Of a stretch of DNA of 64,000 nucleotides, positions 10,756-22,100 are shown piece after piece. The position numbers and the translations under genes were made by a program. The notes under the pieces are model-generated. The model saw nothing but the letters and a program-made list of their open reading frames with translations, had not been told where the DNA came from and ran no database searches. This stretch comes from Naematelia aurantialba (taxonomy: Eukaryota; Basidiomycota; Tremellomycetes; Tremellales; Naemateliaceae), in assembly GCA_021527695.1 (NCBI GenBank), contig JAKFAO010000002.1, positions 992,501-1,056,500 of the forward strand. Direction: 5' to 3'. Numbering within the stretch: position 1 is the stretch's first letter; every line of letters starts with the position of its first letter.

Positions 10756-12736
10756 ATGCCACTGACACTCAAGACACGCACCTCTCCCGCCCGTGTCGCC
10801 TTCACGTTTTCTCCCGCCTCGCCGTCACCCCCGCCCGACGCCGAGTCTGAACATGACCCCCCGCGGCCGCCTGCCGACCTCATCCCGGAGCGCGATATGC
10901 ACATGTTTGGCGCGTTGCCGATCTTGGGTGCTGGCGAACTCGGCAGGGGGCTTCTGAAGTGCACACGATGCGCTCGGATCGTCATGGAGTCGGCGGGGGC
11001 GGAACATAAGCGTGAGTCCCGGCGGTCGTGGTCATTGCCGCTACTGCGGCCATCCCGGCCAATGCGCATGACTGGAGATGAATGGATCTCGGGCCCGTGC
11101 GCCACCAAGGCATTTTCCATTGCACGCCCATTGCACAGTCGTCTCTGGTTACATGCTCACGTGATGTGAGGAATGTGCTGATGGCTTGTAGGGATCTGTG
11201 CACACGTTCTCGATGGAGCACCGTTGACGACTAAAAAGACGACAAAAGCCGACAAGTCAAGCAAGACCCGCCCAGAATCCACCAAGAAGCGCCGAGCCAG
11301 CGATCGTATGTATTTCCCCATTCTACCCCTCCTCGGACCTCCCTCCATCTCTGTCTATGCTCTGTGTATCTCTGCTCCCTGACTATCTTTCTGCCTCTTA
11401 GCCTCGGTATGTATAGATGAGCTTACAAACTCTCTCACTTAGTGTCGCAAGAAACAGAGCCCTCGCCGAGCAAGAAACGAACGCGCGTCACCGACACCCC
11501 CCTGGTGAACTACAAAGGGCTAAAGAAGAGCGAGGTCAAGCGGTTGTTGAAAGAGAAGGCCCGTAGCGAGAAACGAGCTGCCAAGGAGCGGGAGCGCATG
11601 GAGGTTGCCGAGCGCAAACGTCTCAGAGGTGTGTTGGTTATCCCCTTCTTCGTTCTCACTCCCTCCGCAATCCTCTACTATACTTGGCGGGCGCTGGTGG
11701 ACCGAGGATGTCTCGCTGCGGCGGGACTCCCCGCGTTGCCTGGTTCAGTCTGAGCGCCTAGCAGTTCTTCTCGTTCTGTTCAGGCAAGTGGTCAGTCGGA
11801 CTGACGCGTACGTCCATAGCCACCGGTCCGGTCAATTACGATCGCCAGTGCGGAGTCATCAACGACAAGAAGCTGCCATGCTCTCGGTCCCTGACGTGCA
11901 AGACGCACACGGTCGGAGCTAAGCGGGCCGTTGAAGGCCGATCACGGCCATACGACGAACTGTACCTCGAATGGCAGCGGGCCAACAACCCCAACTTCAA
12001 GGAACCGGCGCAAAAGGCCAAGAAGCCTGCTGGCGCCGGCGGCGCAGGCGAGGGCGGCACCGGCTCCCAGCCCGCAGGGGCCACCAAGAAACGCAAGAAG
12101 GAGTGGGAGGACAAGATCGGCGGGGACGACGACAGTGCAGACGGCGGCTGGGAGGAACTGTTGCATCTCACACGCATGGCGGCGGACAAGGTACAAGGTG
12201 TCCGCTGTGGGTCTGGCGCGTTCGGCATGGGGATGGGGACCTCAAATGGTCTTGGCACCGGGATGGGCACGGGAATGGGAATGGGGATGGGGATGGGGAT
12301 GGGGATTGGAAGCGGGAAGAAGGGGCCCAGTGGCGCAAGTATAGGCGGAGGGATGGGGGCCGGCTCGTCAGCGGCGCCATCGAGTGTCTGGCGGCTGTCG
12401 GGAGGGGCACAGCTCGAATTTGCTGCCGTCGGCGACCTCATGGCGAAAGCGTTGGCGGCGCGAGCAGTGCCTGTGTCGACAACGCAGTCGACCGTGACCA
12501 TGCCACCTGGGACACTTAAGGCCGGTGGGGCCGGGGGTGGTGGCGGTGGGGTTGGGGCCGGTGGTACGGGTGTTGGCGGTGGGGTCGGTGGTACGGGTGT
12601 TGGGGGCGGTGCCTCTCGCACGGTCCAGCTGCCGCCACCGGGCCAACAGGTCCCATTGTCCATGGCGTCTGGACCTGGCGCTTTCGCATCTTCCAACCTC
12701 GGCATGGGGCAACCCCTCTTCTCCGTCACTGCGTAA
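10756..12736 (+). CDS. SGF73: SAGA complex subunit Sgf73 (ataxin-7-like, SCA7 domain)
   Basis: This subunit tethers and activates the histone H2B deubiquitinase module of SAGA in the nucleus. Exons: 10756-11011, 11192-11305, 11443-11632, 11821-12736, giving 491 aa. Two landmarks are visible: an N-terminal zinc-finger-like motif split by intron 1 (CTRC, then EHKRICAHVLDG; C-x2-C-x11-H-x3-C), and the SCA7 domain starting TGPVNYDRQCGVINDKKLPC and running into LTCKTHTVGAKRAV, then YDELYLEWQRANNPNF. A basic/acidic Lys-rich exon separates them. The C-terminus has a Gly-Met run (about 12222-12310) and a Gly/Val-rich tract. The frame requires donor GT at 11633, giving LRG-VTGPVNY. Identification by the SCA7 block is firm. 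Confidence 0.9.
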
Positions 12737-12759
12737 CGCCGCCGCCCCGTCGCCTCTTG

Positions 12760-12885
12760 ATACCTACCCACGTCGTGACACCTCCCCGCGCCTTGACAAC
12801 CACCTACGTCTTGACACGTCACCACGCCTTGACACCTCCCCGCGCCTTGACACCCACCTACGTCTTGACACCTTGACTCTCGCTT
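12760..12885. repeat. Degenerate tandem repeat downstream of SGF73
   Basis: Interleaved units built on CGCCTTGACACCTCCC and CGTCTTGACACCCACC, six to eight copies with substitutions, start about 25 bp after the SGF73 stop codon. They are probably transcribed as 3' UTR. Confidence 0.8.
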
Positions 12886-13057
12886 GATACGGTTGTAACT
12901 CGCTATCCTGTTGTACCTCTTGTCTTGTCGTACGTCATGATACGCCGTGATACATTGCAATCGTTGGACATGTAGATAGATGCACGTGCATGTCCACAAC
13001 GTACAACGCAAATAAATGCAGGCACACGTCCCATCCGGCCACTGGGCGTTTTGGATC

Positions 13058-14816
13058 CTAGTCCTGGTCCATGCGGTCGTCTCCCTCGACAGATATCGCC
13101 ACCTCGCTCACGCCGTTTTGTGCTGTTGCATCCTGCTCCTGTTCCATGGGCTCCATGCTCTCCGCTTCGGCAGGGACGATGCTCCGCCGCGCTGAACCTC
13201 GGGTAGTTAACGAATGCGGTGTAGACTGCATGCCACATCCGTATCAGCTTGTGCCATTCTCGTGCAATGATAATTTGGCACGGCGCGACGTACAGGGGCA
13301 TTCTTGCCAGTGATGATCCGTGGTGTGCTCGGCTGTTTCGCTGGCTCAATGCCTTCCCGCTCTACCTGCACATCTTTCACCTGCACCTTGTCCTTTTCTT
13401 TGTCCTTTTCCTTCTCCTTGCCCGCTGCAGCTTTTGCAGCTGCGGCTGGACCTTTCGAGTGCGTGTTGGGAGGCTTCTTGACGATTGCATTGGGAAAGAG
13501 GGGGTTGGTCGATAATGTCAAGGGAGGAAGTTGGTCTGCCAAATCCCTCGGATCGGACGGGACTACATCGTCGTGAAGTGTTGGATTCTCATCGAGTGCC
13601 ACTGCGATGCGGTTAGCGTTGCTGAGGGACGCGACGGACGCCGACGGTAGAGGTAGGCGCGCGAATAAAGGTAGGCGTGGAGATTACAGGTAGGGGTGGG
13701 TATTAGATGTAGGCGTACTCTTCTGTTTGCGCAGTTGTAGTGCCTCTGACATTGGGATTGGTGCAGGTACCACATCTGCACAACGATCAGCGATTGCGGG
13801 ATAACTGACAAAGAACAGAGGGCGACGGGAAGGGGGTTGGGTTCAGAGAGAAGATTTGGCCACTTGGCCGTCCCGGACCGTGAAGTCTCATTTTATTTGT
13901 GATACAAGGTTATTTTCATCCGTAAGTCGAGGAGAGAAGAGGTAGAGCAAGTAGATGGGTGGAATCCCGACTTGCCTTTGAGGAAATCAAAATCTTGTGA
14001 TCGAGCAACCACGGCGGCTATCGCAGATCAAGTCAGCCCATCCGTTCGAGGAGAGACAGAGGCACGAACCCATGTCTTTGTAATTTACGATCCTGCGTTT
14101 TTCGAGCCTCGCGCGAGTGTACCCTTCCTCCATGAAATGTTTGATAAAGTACTCCTACACACTTTAGCTCTCGTCTCGAGATACCCCTCGATCGCTCTCG
14201 CATTTCTTGCAAAGTGAGATTGCCTTGCGCCCGTGAAAGCTAGTTATACCAAGGACCACTCACCGCAGCAACAGACACCATGAACGTCGCTTCACCCGTC
14301 ATCATATCCAGCTCCTTGTCGGCACGGATAATCCGCTTGATCCGGCTGATAGGAAAGATAGTGGTTCCGGGTTGTTTCTCGGCGAGAGATTGGCGCTGCT
14401 TCATGATCCGCTTCTTCTTCTCTTTACCTCCTGCACCTACAAATCCCACCAGGCATCAACACTCCGCGACAAATCCATTTTGACTGGCCAGAAACTAGAC
14501 ACTGGATCTTGGGGTTAGGCTATACTCACCAGCGCTGTCTTGCACTGTCTCTTCCTCTTCTTCCTCTGGGTCAGATTGGTCGCCTAGGTCGGGGGGTGGT
14601 GGCATCCCCGTCGACGCGCCGGCGATCGTGCCGGTTTCATAGTCGATCTGCATCACGTCAGGATATCGACAGCGGTCGAACACGAGAGATGTCGATGTCT
14701 TTCGTCGTCTATGCAAATGAAATAGAGAGGGTACATGGAGCAGCGCGTTTTCTAACCCGACGCGAAGGAAATGCTTACGTAAGTGCACGTGGGTCTTGAG
14801 CGTGGAGGTTGTCCAT
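13058..14816 (-). CDS. Dpb3/CHRAC-like histone-fold protein (DNA polymerase epsilon or chromatin-remodelling subunit)
   Basis: A nuclear histone-fold subunit of the Dpb3/Dls1/CHRAC15/NF-YC class. Exons: 14816-14779, 14708-14530, 14436-14264, 14154-14070, 14017-13976, 13775-13719, 13601-13294, 13225-13058, giving 349 aa. The fold is unmistakable: TIFPISRIKRIIRADKEL, MTGEATFMVSVAA, EYFIKHFMEEGYTRARLEKR and RRIVNYKDM, then DFDFLK and VPAPIPMSEALQLRKQK. An acidic segment precedes the fold, and a Lys/Glu-rich C-terminus ends in MDQD. Intron 5 (13975-13776) uses a GC donor (AAAG|GCAAGT). Whether it serves Pol epsilon or a remodeller cannot be told from sequence alone. Its start is only 51 bp from the divergent G-patch gene. 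Confidence 0.85.
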
Positions 14817-14867
14817 AGTAGTAGTGTAGCACAGTTCCGTGATCTCTGCCTACAAGCAGCCTTCGCC
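14817..14867. promoter_or_regulatory. 51-bp gap between two divergent start codons
   Basis: The ATG of the histone-fold gene (-) at 14816 and of the G-patch gene (+) at 14868 are this close, so each core promoter must overlap the other's 5' leader or first exon/intron. Confidence 0.6.
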
Positions 14868-16213
14868 ATGTCCGACTCGGAGGACGACTTCATGTCGGAC
14901 AAGTTTCTGGTGGACGTCGCATCCGCGCCCAAGTCGTATTCTGACAAACGGAATGCTCAGAATCTCAAGTCGCTCCGGGCTGGGCAGGCAAAGAACCTGG
15001 TCCCGCTGAAACAGCTCGAAGCCGAGCGGCGACGGGAAGGGCTGAGCCGGTCCTTGTTTGACAGAGAGGGCGAGTCGAGCACGTCGGGCGGCGCGGCGAA
15101 AGCTATGGGTATGATGATGAAGATGGGGTGGAAGGTCGGCGAGTCACTCGGAAAGCAGGATCCGAGCGTTCCGCGGCGTAGTGCTTCTCCTGAAGAGTCG
15201 TCGAAGCGCGCACGGATCGACGATGACGAGGCGCCAAGAGGGGGGATAGGGGCGAGGCAAAGTGGATCCAGTGCCAGTCGAGGGCGGGCGGAACCTATCC
15301 GCGTGTCAATGTGGACAGGGAGGAAGGGTCTGACAGCGCGCGATCCCTCGCCCCCGCCGCTCCCCAGCCTGTCGGGGCGGAATGTCGATGCGCTCGACCC
15401 GAGGAAGCTCGAGCGGCTGGGCAGGGAGACTGAAGATTTCAGAGCGAGGCACAGGCGCGAGTTCGCAGAGAAGGAGGTAGAGCGCAAGGAGTACAAGGCG
15501 AGGGAGATCCTGGTTGGCTTCGATCGAGATAGAGGCATCAAGGTACGTTCTTCTGCCTGATCCAGTCGCGGTCACCGCCATTGACGATGGTTCGTGATTG
15601 AGACTAGAGGCTGGAGGTTGACGAAGCGCAGTTCCATCCTCTTCATGTGTTGCCCACCGACCCACTGGGCACCCTTCCCCGGCCGCTGTTGAAACTCATC
15701 TATCCGTCTCAAGTCGTCTCGCCATCTCGCTCCCCATCACCATCGCTTGCCGACTCTGCTCCAGTACGAACAACAGAGCGCAATATGACAGCAGCGGAAA
15801 TGCTCAGAGAAGATATGCGGAGGGACATACTGTCTCAGTTCAACAGTGATGGTGGCGATGAATCGGACGAGGATGACTTGGCGTTTGGCAAGATCTCTCG
15901 TGAGGTAGACGAGAAGCCCGAGCCACGGAAGGTGAAGAAGGTGGAGGAGGATTGGGGCGATATTGATTGGACTGAGATGGTTTCCGGAGCAAAAAGGGTC
16001 CTGTCTATGGAAGTGAGTGGCGGCTGGCACTGGTGTGAATCTGTACTGCGGGCAGGACTGATGGTTCCGTAGCCCAAGACTCACTTGACCTTCCTCATCG
16101 ACCAGCTGCGGCACGAGTACTTGTTCTGTTTCTGGTGTGCGCATAGATATAACAGCTGGGACGAGCTCGAGGGGCCCGGCGGATGTCCTGGCATTGAAGA
16201 GGACGATCATTAG
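14868..16213 (+). CDS. G-patch and DUF4187 protein, GPATCH11 homologue
   Basis: Probable nuclear RNA-processing factor; G-patch domains activate DEAH-box helicases. Exons: 14868-15542, 15608-16012, 16073-16213, giving 406 aa. N-terminus MSDSEDDFMSDKFL is typical of the family. The G-patch core is seen as AKAMGMMMKMGWKVGESLGK, where the usual Gly of G-x-GLGK is a Ser (ESLGK). The C-terminus holds the DUF4187 zinc-knuckle-like motif: EYLFCFWCAHRYNSWDEL, then GPGGCPGIEEDDH. Domain order and length match GPATCH11 (CENP-Y). The start is supported by the conserved first residues. It shares a very short promoter with the histone-fold gene. Confidence 0.9.
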
Positions 16214-16472
16214 GGAGTGTGCCGTGGCTGCCTTTGTGTGCGACGTCCACACCACCCACGATGTACTTTAGAATGCGAAACCAATGTCGCAACATTACCA
16301 GTGGCATTTTTATACTGTTGAGAACTTCCGGCGCGACCTCGTCCTCGGAGGCAGAAGCGTGCAAGCAGCGATTGTTTCACTGAAGTCACAGAGTGGGACA
16401 TGACCGGACGTGGTGCATCTCCACGATGTATTGGATCATAGTACATGTGGATGTATGGTCTGCATAAACATG

Positions 16473-17508
16473 TCAAAACCGCTCCTTGAGCTGCTTGCGC
16501 CGTCCGCGCTCCTCGATCGCCACCATCTCCTCCATCGTCTCTAAACGCTGATGTAGATCCAAGAACAGGTCCGAGACCGTACTAGTCTTCTCGCATCAGT
16601 GCATGACTTCTGGTTTCCAAAATGCGCCATGAGGCCGGAGAATGTCATGAGGATGGGATGTCTTGTGAAGGGACTTACGAAATCGTTGTACCGCTGTAAC
16701 AAGGCGCGGACGTCTTTTCTCGCCACCTCGAGCTCTGCGGCTCGATTTCTAGCAGCTCGGGCTCTGTCGTCCAATGTTCCTCGTAGCGGCAGGAGCTCTA
16801 AAACCTCTCATCAGCTGAATCACCATGCCAAGAGCGGCAGAGTGAAGGGAAGGGAGGGAGAGGGAGGGGACAGACAGACAGACAAAGAGAAGGAGAGGGA
16901 GGCGCACCTTCGAGTCGACCCGACCCTTCTACTCCGTTTGCAGCGAAGACTTCTACCTGACGCAACTCTCTCTCGACCTTAACGATATCTCCAGCCGCCT
17001 CGAGAAGGAGAGTAGTGCGTGTTACGTCGGATACCAGCTCGTTCTCGAGGTTCTCGGACTCGTGCGACTCGTTCAGCGTCAAGAATGGACGGTATTGCGC
17101 GTCTGTTGGATTTAGCGTTGCAAGCGTAGGGGGTGCACATGGAAGTGGGATGAGATGTGAAAGAGGTTGAGACGCAAAAGAAGTTGAGTGTGAGAGAAGT
17201 TGAGAGGTGAGAGAAGTTGAGATGTGAGGGAAGCTGAGAGGGAGGAAACCGAGATAGGGGAACCAGAGACCCGACGTACAGCCTGATAAGAGACGCTTGA
17301 GGCTCTCAGAAGCATGCGAGAGCTGTTCAAGCGTGTCCTCAATCTCCTGCAACCGAACCGTGACGGGCACAGCAGGTGTGCGGGACGGGCCGCCTGCATT
17401 CGAGGCGTCTGGCGCGCGGGACCCGTACGTGAGGTGTTCGAGCGTGGAGAGGCGGATGTCGAGCGGGAGCAAGGGGGACGTCGATGGCGCGGAGAGCTGG
17501 GTGGACAT
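16473..17508 (-). CDS. Dynactin p24-like subunit (RO10/DCTN3 family)
   Basis: Probable coiled-coil shoulder subunit of dynactin, the dynein cofactor for nuclear migration. Exons: 17508-17280, 17102-16908, 16797-16679, 16586-16473, giving 218 aa, in the family's range. Recognition rests on overall layout: an N-terminal helix LSTLEHLTYGS, then VRLQEIEDTLEQLSHASESL, a Glu/Leu-rich middle, and the C-terminal pattern RALLQRYNDF followed by FLDLHQRLETMEEMV, which parallels the DCTN3 C-terminal coiled coil. Similarity is weak, as usual in this family. Introns 1 and 2 are strongly pyrimidine-rich on the sense strand. An unrelated coiled-coil protein is the alternative. Confidence 0.6.
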
Positions 17509-17749
17509 CTCAACCTACTGTGGACTAGACGATGGAGAGGAGGCCAAGAGGGACCGGCGGTGTCGTCTACGCGTGATGGCTGCTCGTCGACGCTGTCGCC
17601 TTGGACGCGAGGTCGAGCGTTTGGCACGCTCCCAGTGGGGCTCCATCGACAATGGACAGCTTTGCCACCAAAAGCTCTGATTTCACCACAAGCTTCAAGG
17701 CCTTGGCAGACTTGGTTGACAGCGTGCAGAGTGCAGACGTGCAGAAGCA
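17509..17749. promoter_or_regulatory. Divergent promoter region, dynactin-like / MOG1
   Basis: 241 bp between opposite start codons; no specific elements identified. Confidence 0.4.
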
Positions 17750-18804
17750 ATGACGATCCCAGTGGTGCCGCTCGCTCCGCGCCCGCTCTTCGGCGGGGCA
17801 ATCACCATGCCCCTGCCGGTCACTTACCTCGATGCCAGGCGAGTCGTCGCCCGTACCCTTCTCTGGATCTCGGCTGACGTCCTCGCAGCGACCTGCGGCA
17901 GATCCCCGATAACCAGGAAGTCTTCCTCTCTTCCGACTCGGAGACGTCGCTTGTAGTCGAGGTGCTGGGGCTCGTCGATGAGGGCCCAGCAGGCAGCGAT
18001 CTTTGGGAAGCGGTCAAGTGAGTCCTAGCCTCCTGTTGCGCACCACGCCCATCCCACATCCCAGAGGGCAGGCGCATGATTAGTCGTGAACGAGCTCCAC
18101 ATGATGCACAAGTCCACGCCCTTCATTCTGTATGCTTTACATCTATGCGACTGATTGAAAAACGGAGACCTACTGCCGAGAAAATGAAGACCTACTGCTG
18201 AGAATCGGGAACTACCGGCCGAGAATGAGGAAGAGGACGCTGACACCAGTTTGAAAGATACCACTTTGCCTCTCTCGCACACGACAACGCCGCCCTTTCC
18301 TCTCATATCCTCTCCCCGGCTCCTCCGGCCCCCATCCCCTCCGTCCCTCAACAGCCCCAGTACCCTGCACAATCCCAACACCCTCAACAAACACCCCCAT
18401 CACCAACATCATCACTTACATCATCGCTACCCTCGTCATCCACCTCGTCATCTGCATTTCAGACACCCCCGCCCGTGGTCTTACAAGGCCTGCAGCGGAT
18501 CCACAAATTCAGTCACTCGGCCTCCGGCGCCCCGCGACCCGGCCACGAATCAGACATTCCCGACGACGTATGGATCGCCGTCGCGCTGTGGCGGGTCTGG
18601 GTCGGCACCAAGCGCGCAGACGTGGTATGTAGTGTCAATGTTAATCTCACTTCGGCCGGGTCTACCCGTGCCGACACCGGCGCCGGCAACGGCAATGGCA
18701 ACGGCGGCGGTCTCGAAGAGAGGTTAAAGGTGGAGGATTGGTGGTTCCGCGCCGTCGAGGGTTTGCGCATAGTAGATTTTGGGCTGTTTGGCGACTCGGA
18801 GTGA
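17750..18804 (+). CDS. MOG1: Ran-binding nuclear import factor Mog1
   Basis: Mog1 binds Ran and promotes nucleotide release, supporting nuclear protein import. Exons: 17750-17838, 17889-18017, 18258-18804, giving 254 aa. Conserved blocks are LFGGAITMPLPVTYLDAS, DLRQIPDNQEVFLSSDSE, WEAVKYHFASLAHDNAA and the C-terminal end FRAVEGLRIVDFGLFGD. A Pro/Gln/Ser-rich insertion (about residues 85-145) and a Gly/Asn tract make it longer than yeast Mog1. Intron 1 (17839-17888) uses a GC donor (CCAG|GCGAGT) and preserves the invariant DASDLRQ junction. The acceptor at 18257 is chosen because it restores VKYHF. Confidence 0.92.
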
Positions 18805-19166
18805 CAACGGAGTCACACAGGCGTAGGTGTTGATAGATGTATATGCATATTGAGTGGTGCAACGTGCCCGTTGGTCTATTCCGGGGGCGAAGCTAAACAG
18901 TGAGAGAGTGACAGAGGTTTCGGCGCGGAAGAGTACATGCATACAGGGATATTGTACAGCAGTCACGGTGAAGTCATGTCATAAGCGAATGGGAGAGGTA
19001 TGCAAATACAAGTCGGTACCGAACGAGTGTCACCGAGACGCCGAGCCATCGAGACACCAAGATGCTGAGCTAACGAGCAGCTAACGAGCCTCCAAGCCAC
19101 CGAGGTACCGAGTCAACAAGAGCGGGCGTGCGGCTCCCGGCGTCACGCGCCAGAGGTCTGGCGTAA
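18805..19166. other. Convergent intergenic region, MOG1 / CUL3
   Basis: 362 bp of 3' flank for both genes. Several short GAGCCACCGAG/CACCGAGAC-type degenerate repeats occur near 19030-19110; nothing else is seen. Confidence 0.4.
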
Positions 19167-22100
19167 TCATGCCAAGTAGCGATACACCCCAATATCGCCC
19201 GTACGTTCCAAATACTCCCTCTACTCTGTGTTAGTAACTAATCTCTGGACGGAACGGAGGGGAAGGAAGGAGAAGGAAGGGGAGGAAGGAGAAGGAAGGG
19301 GAGGCGGGGGAAGGGAGGAAGGGAGGAAGGGAGGAAGGGAGGAACGGGAGGAAGGGAAGGAAGGGGAAGGAAGGGGAGAAACCGGGGGAAGGGGAGGAAC
19401 GGGAGAAACCGGGGGAAGGGGAGGAACGGGAGGAAGGGGAGAAGGGGAGGAAGGGGGGAAGGGGAGGAAGGGAAATGCAAGTTGGTACTCACATCGATCA
19501 AGCCCTCGATGCGCTTCTTGATCAGGTTGACAGAAGGCATGAAGCGGGTACTGAGCTGGTGCGCCACTTCGGAGATCAGGTCGTTGTGCGACATTTGCTT
19601 GCGGTTCTTCATGACGCGCACGATACATGCCTGCGCCGTCAGTACCTCTCATACAGCGAGCACGATGAGAGTGACGCAGGGGGGGAGGTCACAGGTCACA
19701 CTCGGTTTTGCTTTGTAGCAATGGGTTCCGAGGGTGGAGCCAGTGTGACAGAGAAGGATAAGTCAGAATAGCAAGGCAGAGGTGTAGTGGAGAGAATAGA
19801 AAGGCACAGATGTGGTGGAGGGAATAGAAAGGCAGAGATGTAGCGATGAGAACAGTCAGGTACCCACCTCGACCATATGTCTTCGCTCCTCGTCGACCTG
19901 CTCCTGCGTATCTTCACGCTCCTTGTTACTCTCAACCTTACTCGCGACCTGCATGATCTTGATCCTCGCCAGCGGTGACGTGAATCCCTCGTTGAACGCA
20001 AAGTTGTCTGTCGGATTCACATCACGTCCTTTTGGGATCTTTGTGAGTACTCTGAACTTGCCGCACGCAAGCGACTGCAGGGTCCGCTGCAAGTCCCCAT
20101 CGGGGAGATTGGTCGCTGCTTTGATGTCCTATCTCGTCAGCAACAGTGGCTGCCGGTCCAGCGACTCACGGGATACGACATGGTCTGTTCACTCTCCACC
20201 TCCTCGAACAGCAGCAGCACGACCAGCGCGTGCGTCGAGACGTTGAGGTCGTGGGTTCGCGCTTTGAAGCGTACCTTGACGTCGGCGGATCCGAGCGCGC
20301 CCTGCCAGGTCAGTCGCCGACCACTATGTCGCGAGTCGTAGAACTTCTGAAAGGCGCTGGTCGCTGCTGCAAGTTGGGGCCCGAATGTACAGGGAGCATT
20401 CGCGACTATTGTCTGCGGCCAATATGAAGCTGTCAAAACGTTGACAGACAGCTCGAGCGGGAGAGGCTGCGTCCACCCACGTCAGCTTGCGTCTCTGCGT
20501 TCTGGACAGCCATGGCTAAACTCACGCCGTTTCGAGAAACATAGTTCCGGAATGCATTCCCGCTCTCTGCTGATATACGCATATCCGTGAACATCCCCTC
20601 GAGCTTCTGCGTGAATTGGAAACCCCTGAACAGCGTCAGCTAGTTCAAGTCGACCGGAAAGCACAAGGCGTACATCTCCACCTTGAGCTTCGCCACCATC
20701 CCTCGTTCAGCATCGTCCGAGGCACTGCGGCCGTAAAGCAATCGCCGAGCCAGGTGGATCTTGTAGTATCGCTCAAACTTGTCTTTGTCGGTAAGGAACC
20801 GGAACAGGATGATAGTTTTCTCCAGCGCAAGCTCGATCTCGTCGTCTGATTTCTGCAATAGTGTCAGCATCGAGTCAAGGCGTTGTCGTTAGCATCGCAC
20901 GTACCGCTTTGGTGCCTTTCTTCAAGTGTTCATCGATGTATAACGAGAGGTATTCGGGTGCTCGTGGGCTATGGTTGATAAAGGATTGGAACGCCTGCTC
21001 AAGTCAGTACTGCTCATCATGGGTGGCCGACGCTAGACGTACCTCATTGATGGACGTCTGCAAGGCCCTGTCCCCATTGAACGCCTGCTCCAGCATGGCG
21101 TCAAACTTGTCCTTGAGGTTCAGAACATCCTGGACCCATCTCAACGCTGAACTCAGGGCGTTCGCAGCCGAGCTAGGAGCCGCAGCTTTTGCCTTGCCTT
21201 TGCCCTTTGGATCCGCCTCGCCATCGACATCCATACCCGGCTGATCTCCACTAGGACCCGCTGCCGGCTCTTGCTCAGCCGATTCGTTGATGGCTTTTCC
21301 GCGCTCCTCAATATCGCCACGCAATGCGATCCGTAGGGCGTCTTTGCCGACGTCTCCAGGGACGCGAAGGAAGAGCGTGTACAGCCGCCGTAGGTCGGGT
21401 ATGCGGTCGTGGTCGGCCATAGTGACGAGACCTGTACCGGGCATATATAGGATGGCACTGAGGTGTGGTGTGAGGAGCGCGTCGACCAGCAGCTCCTGCA
21501 GTGGCGGGTCGGTAAAGGAGGACAAGTAATGGGACGTGCGTCCAGACTCTTCTGCCAGCCGCCTCTCCACCTACGGCGGGTTAGCTGATCACACGTCGGT
21601 AATAGCTGCAGGACACTCACGTTGCGGAGGTAATTCGAGGCATCGCCCGTCTCGAGCATCTCCACCGCCTCTGCGCCATAAAACTCTGCGCTCCTCCTCA
21701 AGAACTCGGGCTCAAAGTCGGCAAGATAGACGTTTCGGCCTCCCTCACGTTGCGCGCGCTCATCGATACCGAGTCGGAGGAGAATGTCGACGCATTCTCG
21801 CACGGTGGACCGGGCGATTGTCTCGCCGTCACGCTCGAGCTGGACTTGCGATAGTAGTGTCGCGATCAGGTGCGTGTGGATGGGGTACTTGGTAGAGCGA
21901 ATGATGCGGTTCAGGAAGAGAGTCAGGCCGGCTTCGTATATCATTGGCACCTCTGCCGCGGCCGTATACACCTTGTCCTACGCGACTTAGTATTCTGTCG
22001 TTCTCGGGAGTCAGGGGGATATTGGCACAAGACTGACCATGTATTTGAGCACGGCCTGCAGCTTGCGCATGGAGCCAGTATGGTCCTCCCACACCTGCTT

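Noticed and set aside
12760..12885. CRISPR-like array
   Set aside because: Units are contiguous and degenerate with no spacer structure, and the context is eukaryotic.
11836..13011. 391-aa minus-strand ORF
   Set aside because: It is the exact antisense of SGF73 exon 4 and its downstream repeats; Pro-rich composition mirrors the Gly-rich sense strand.
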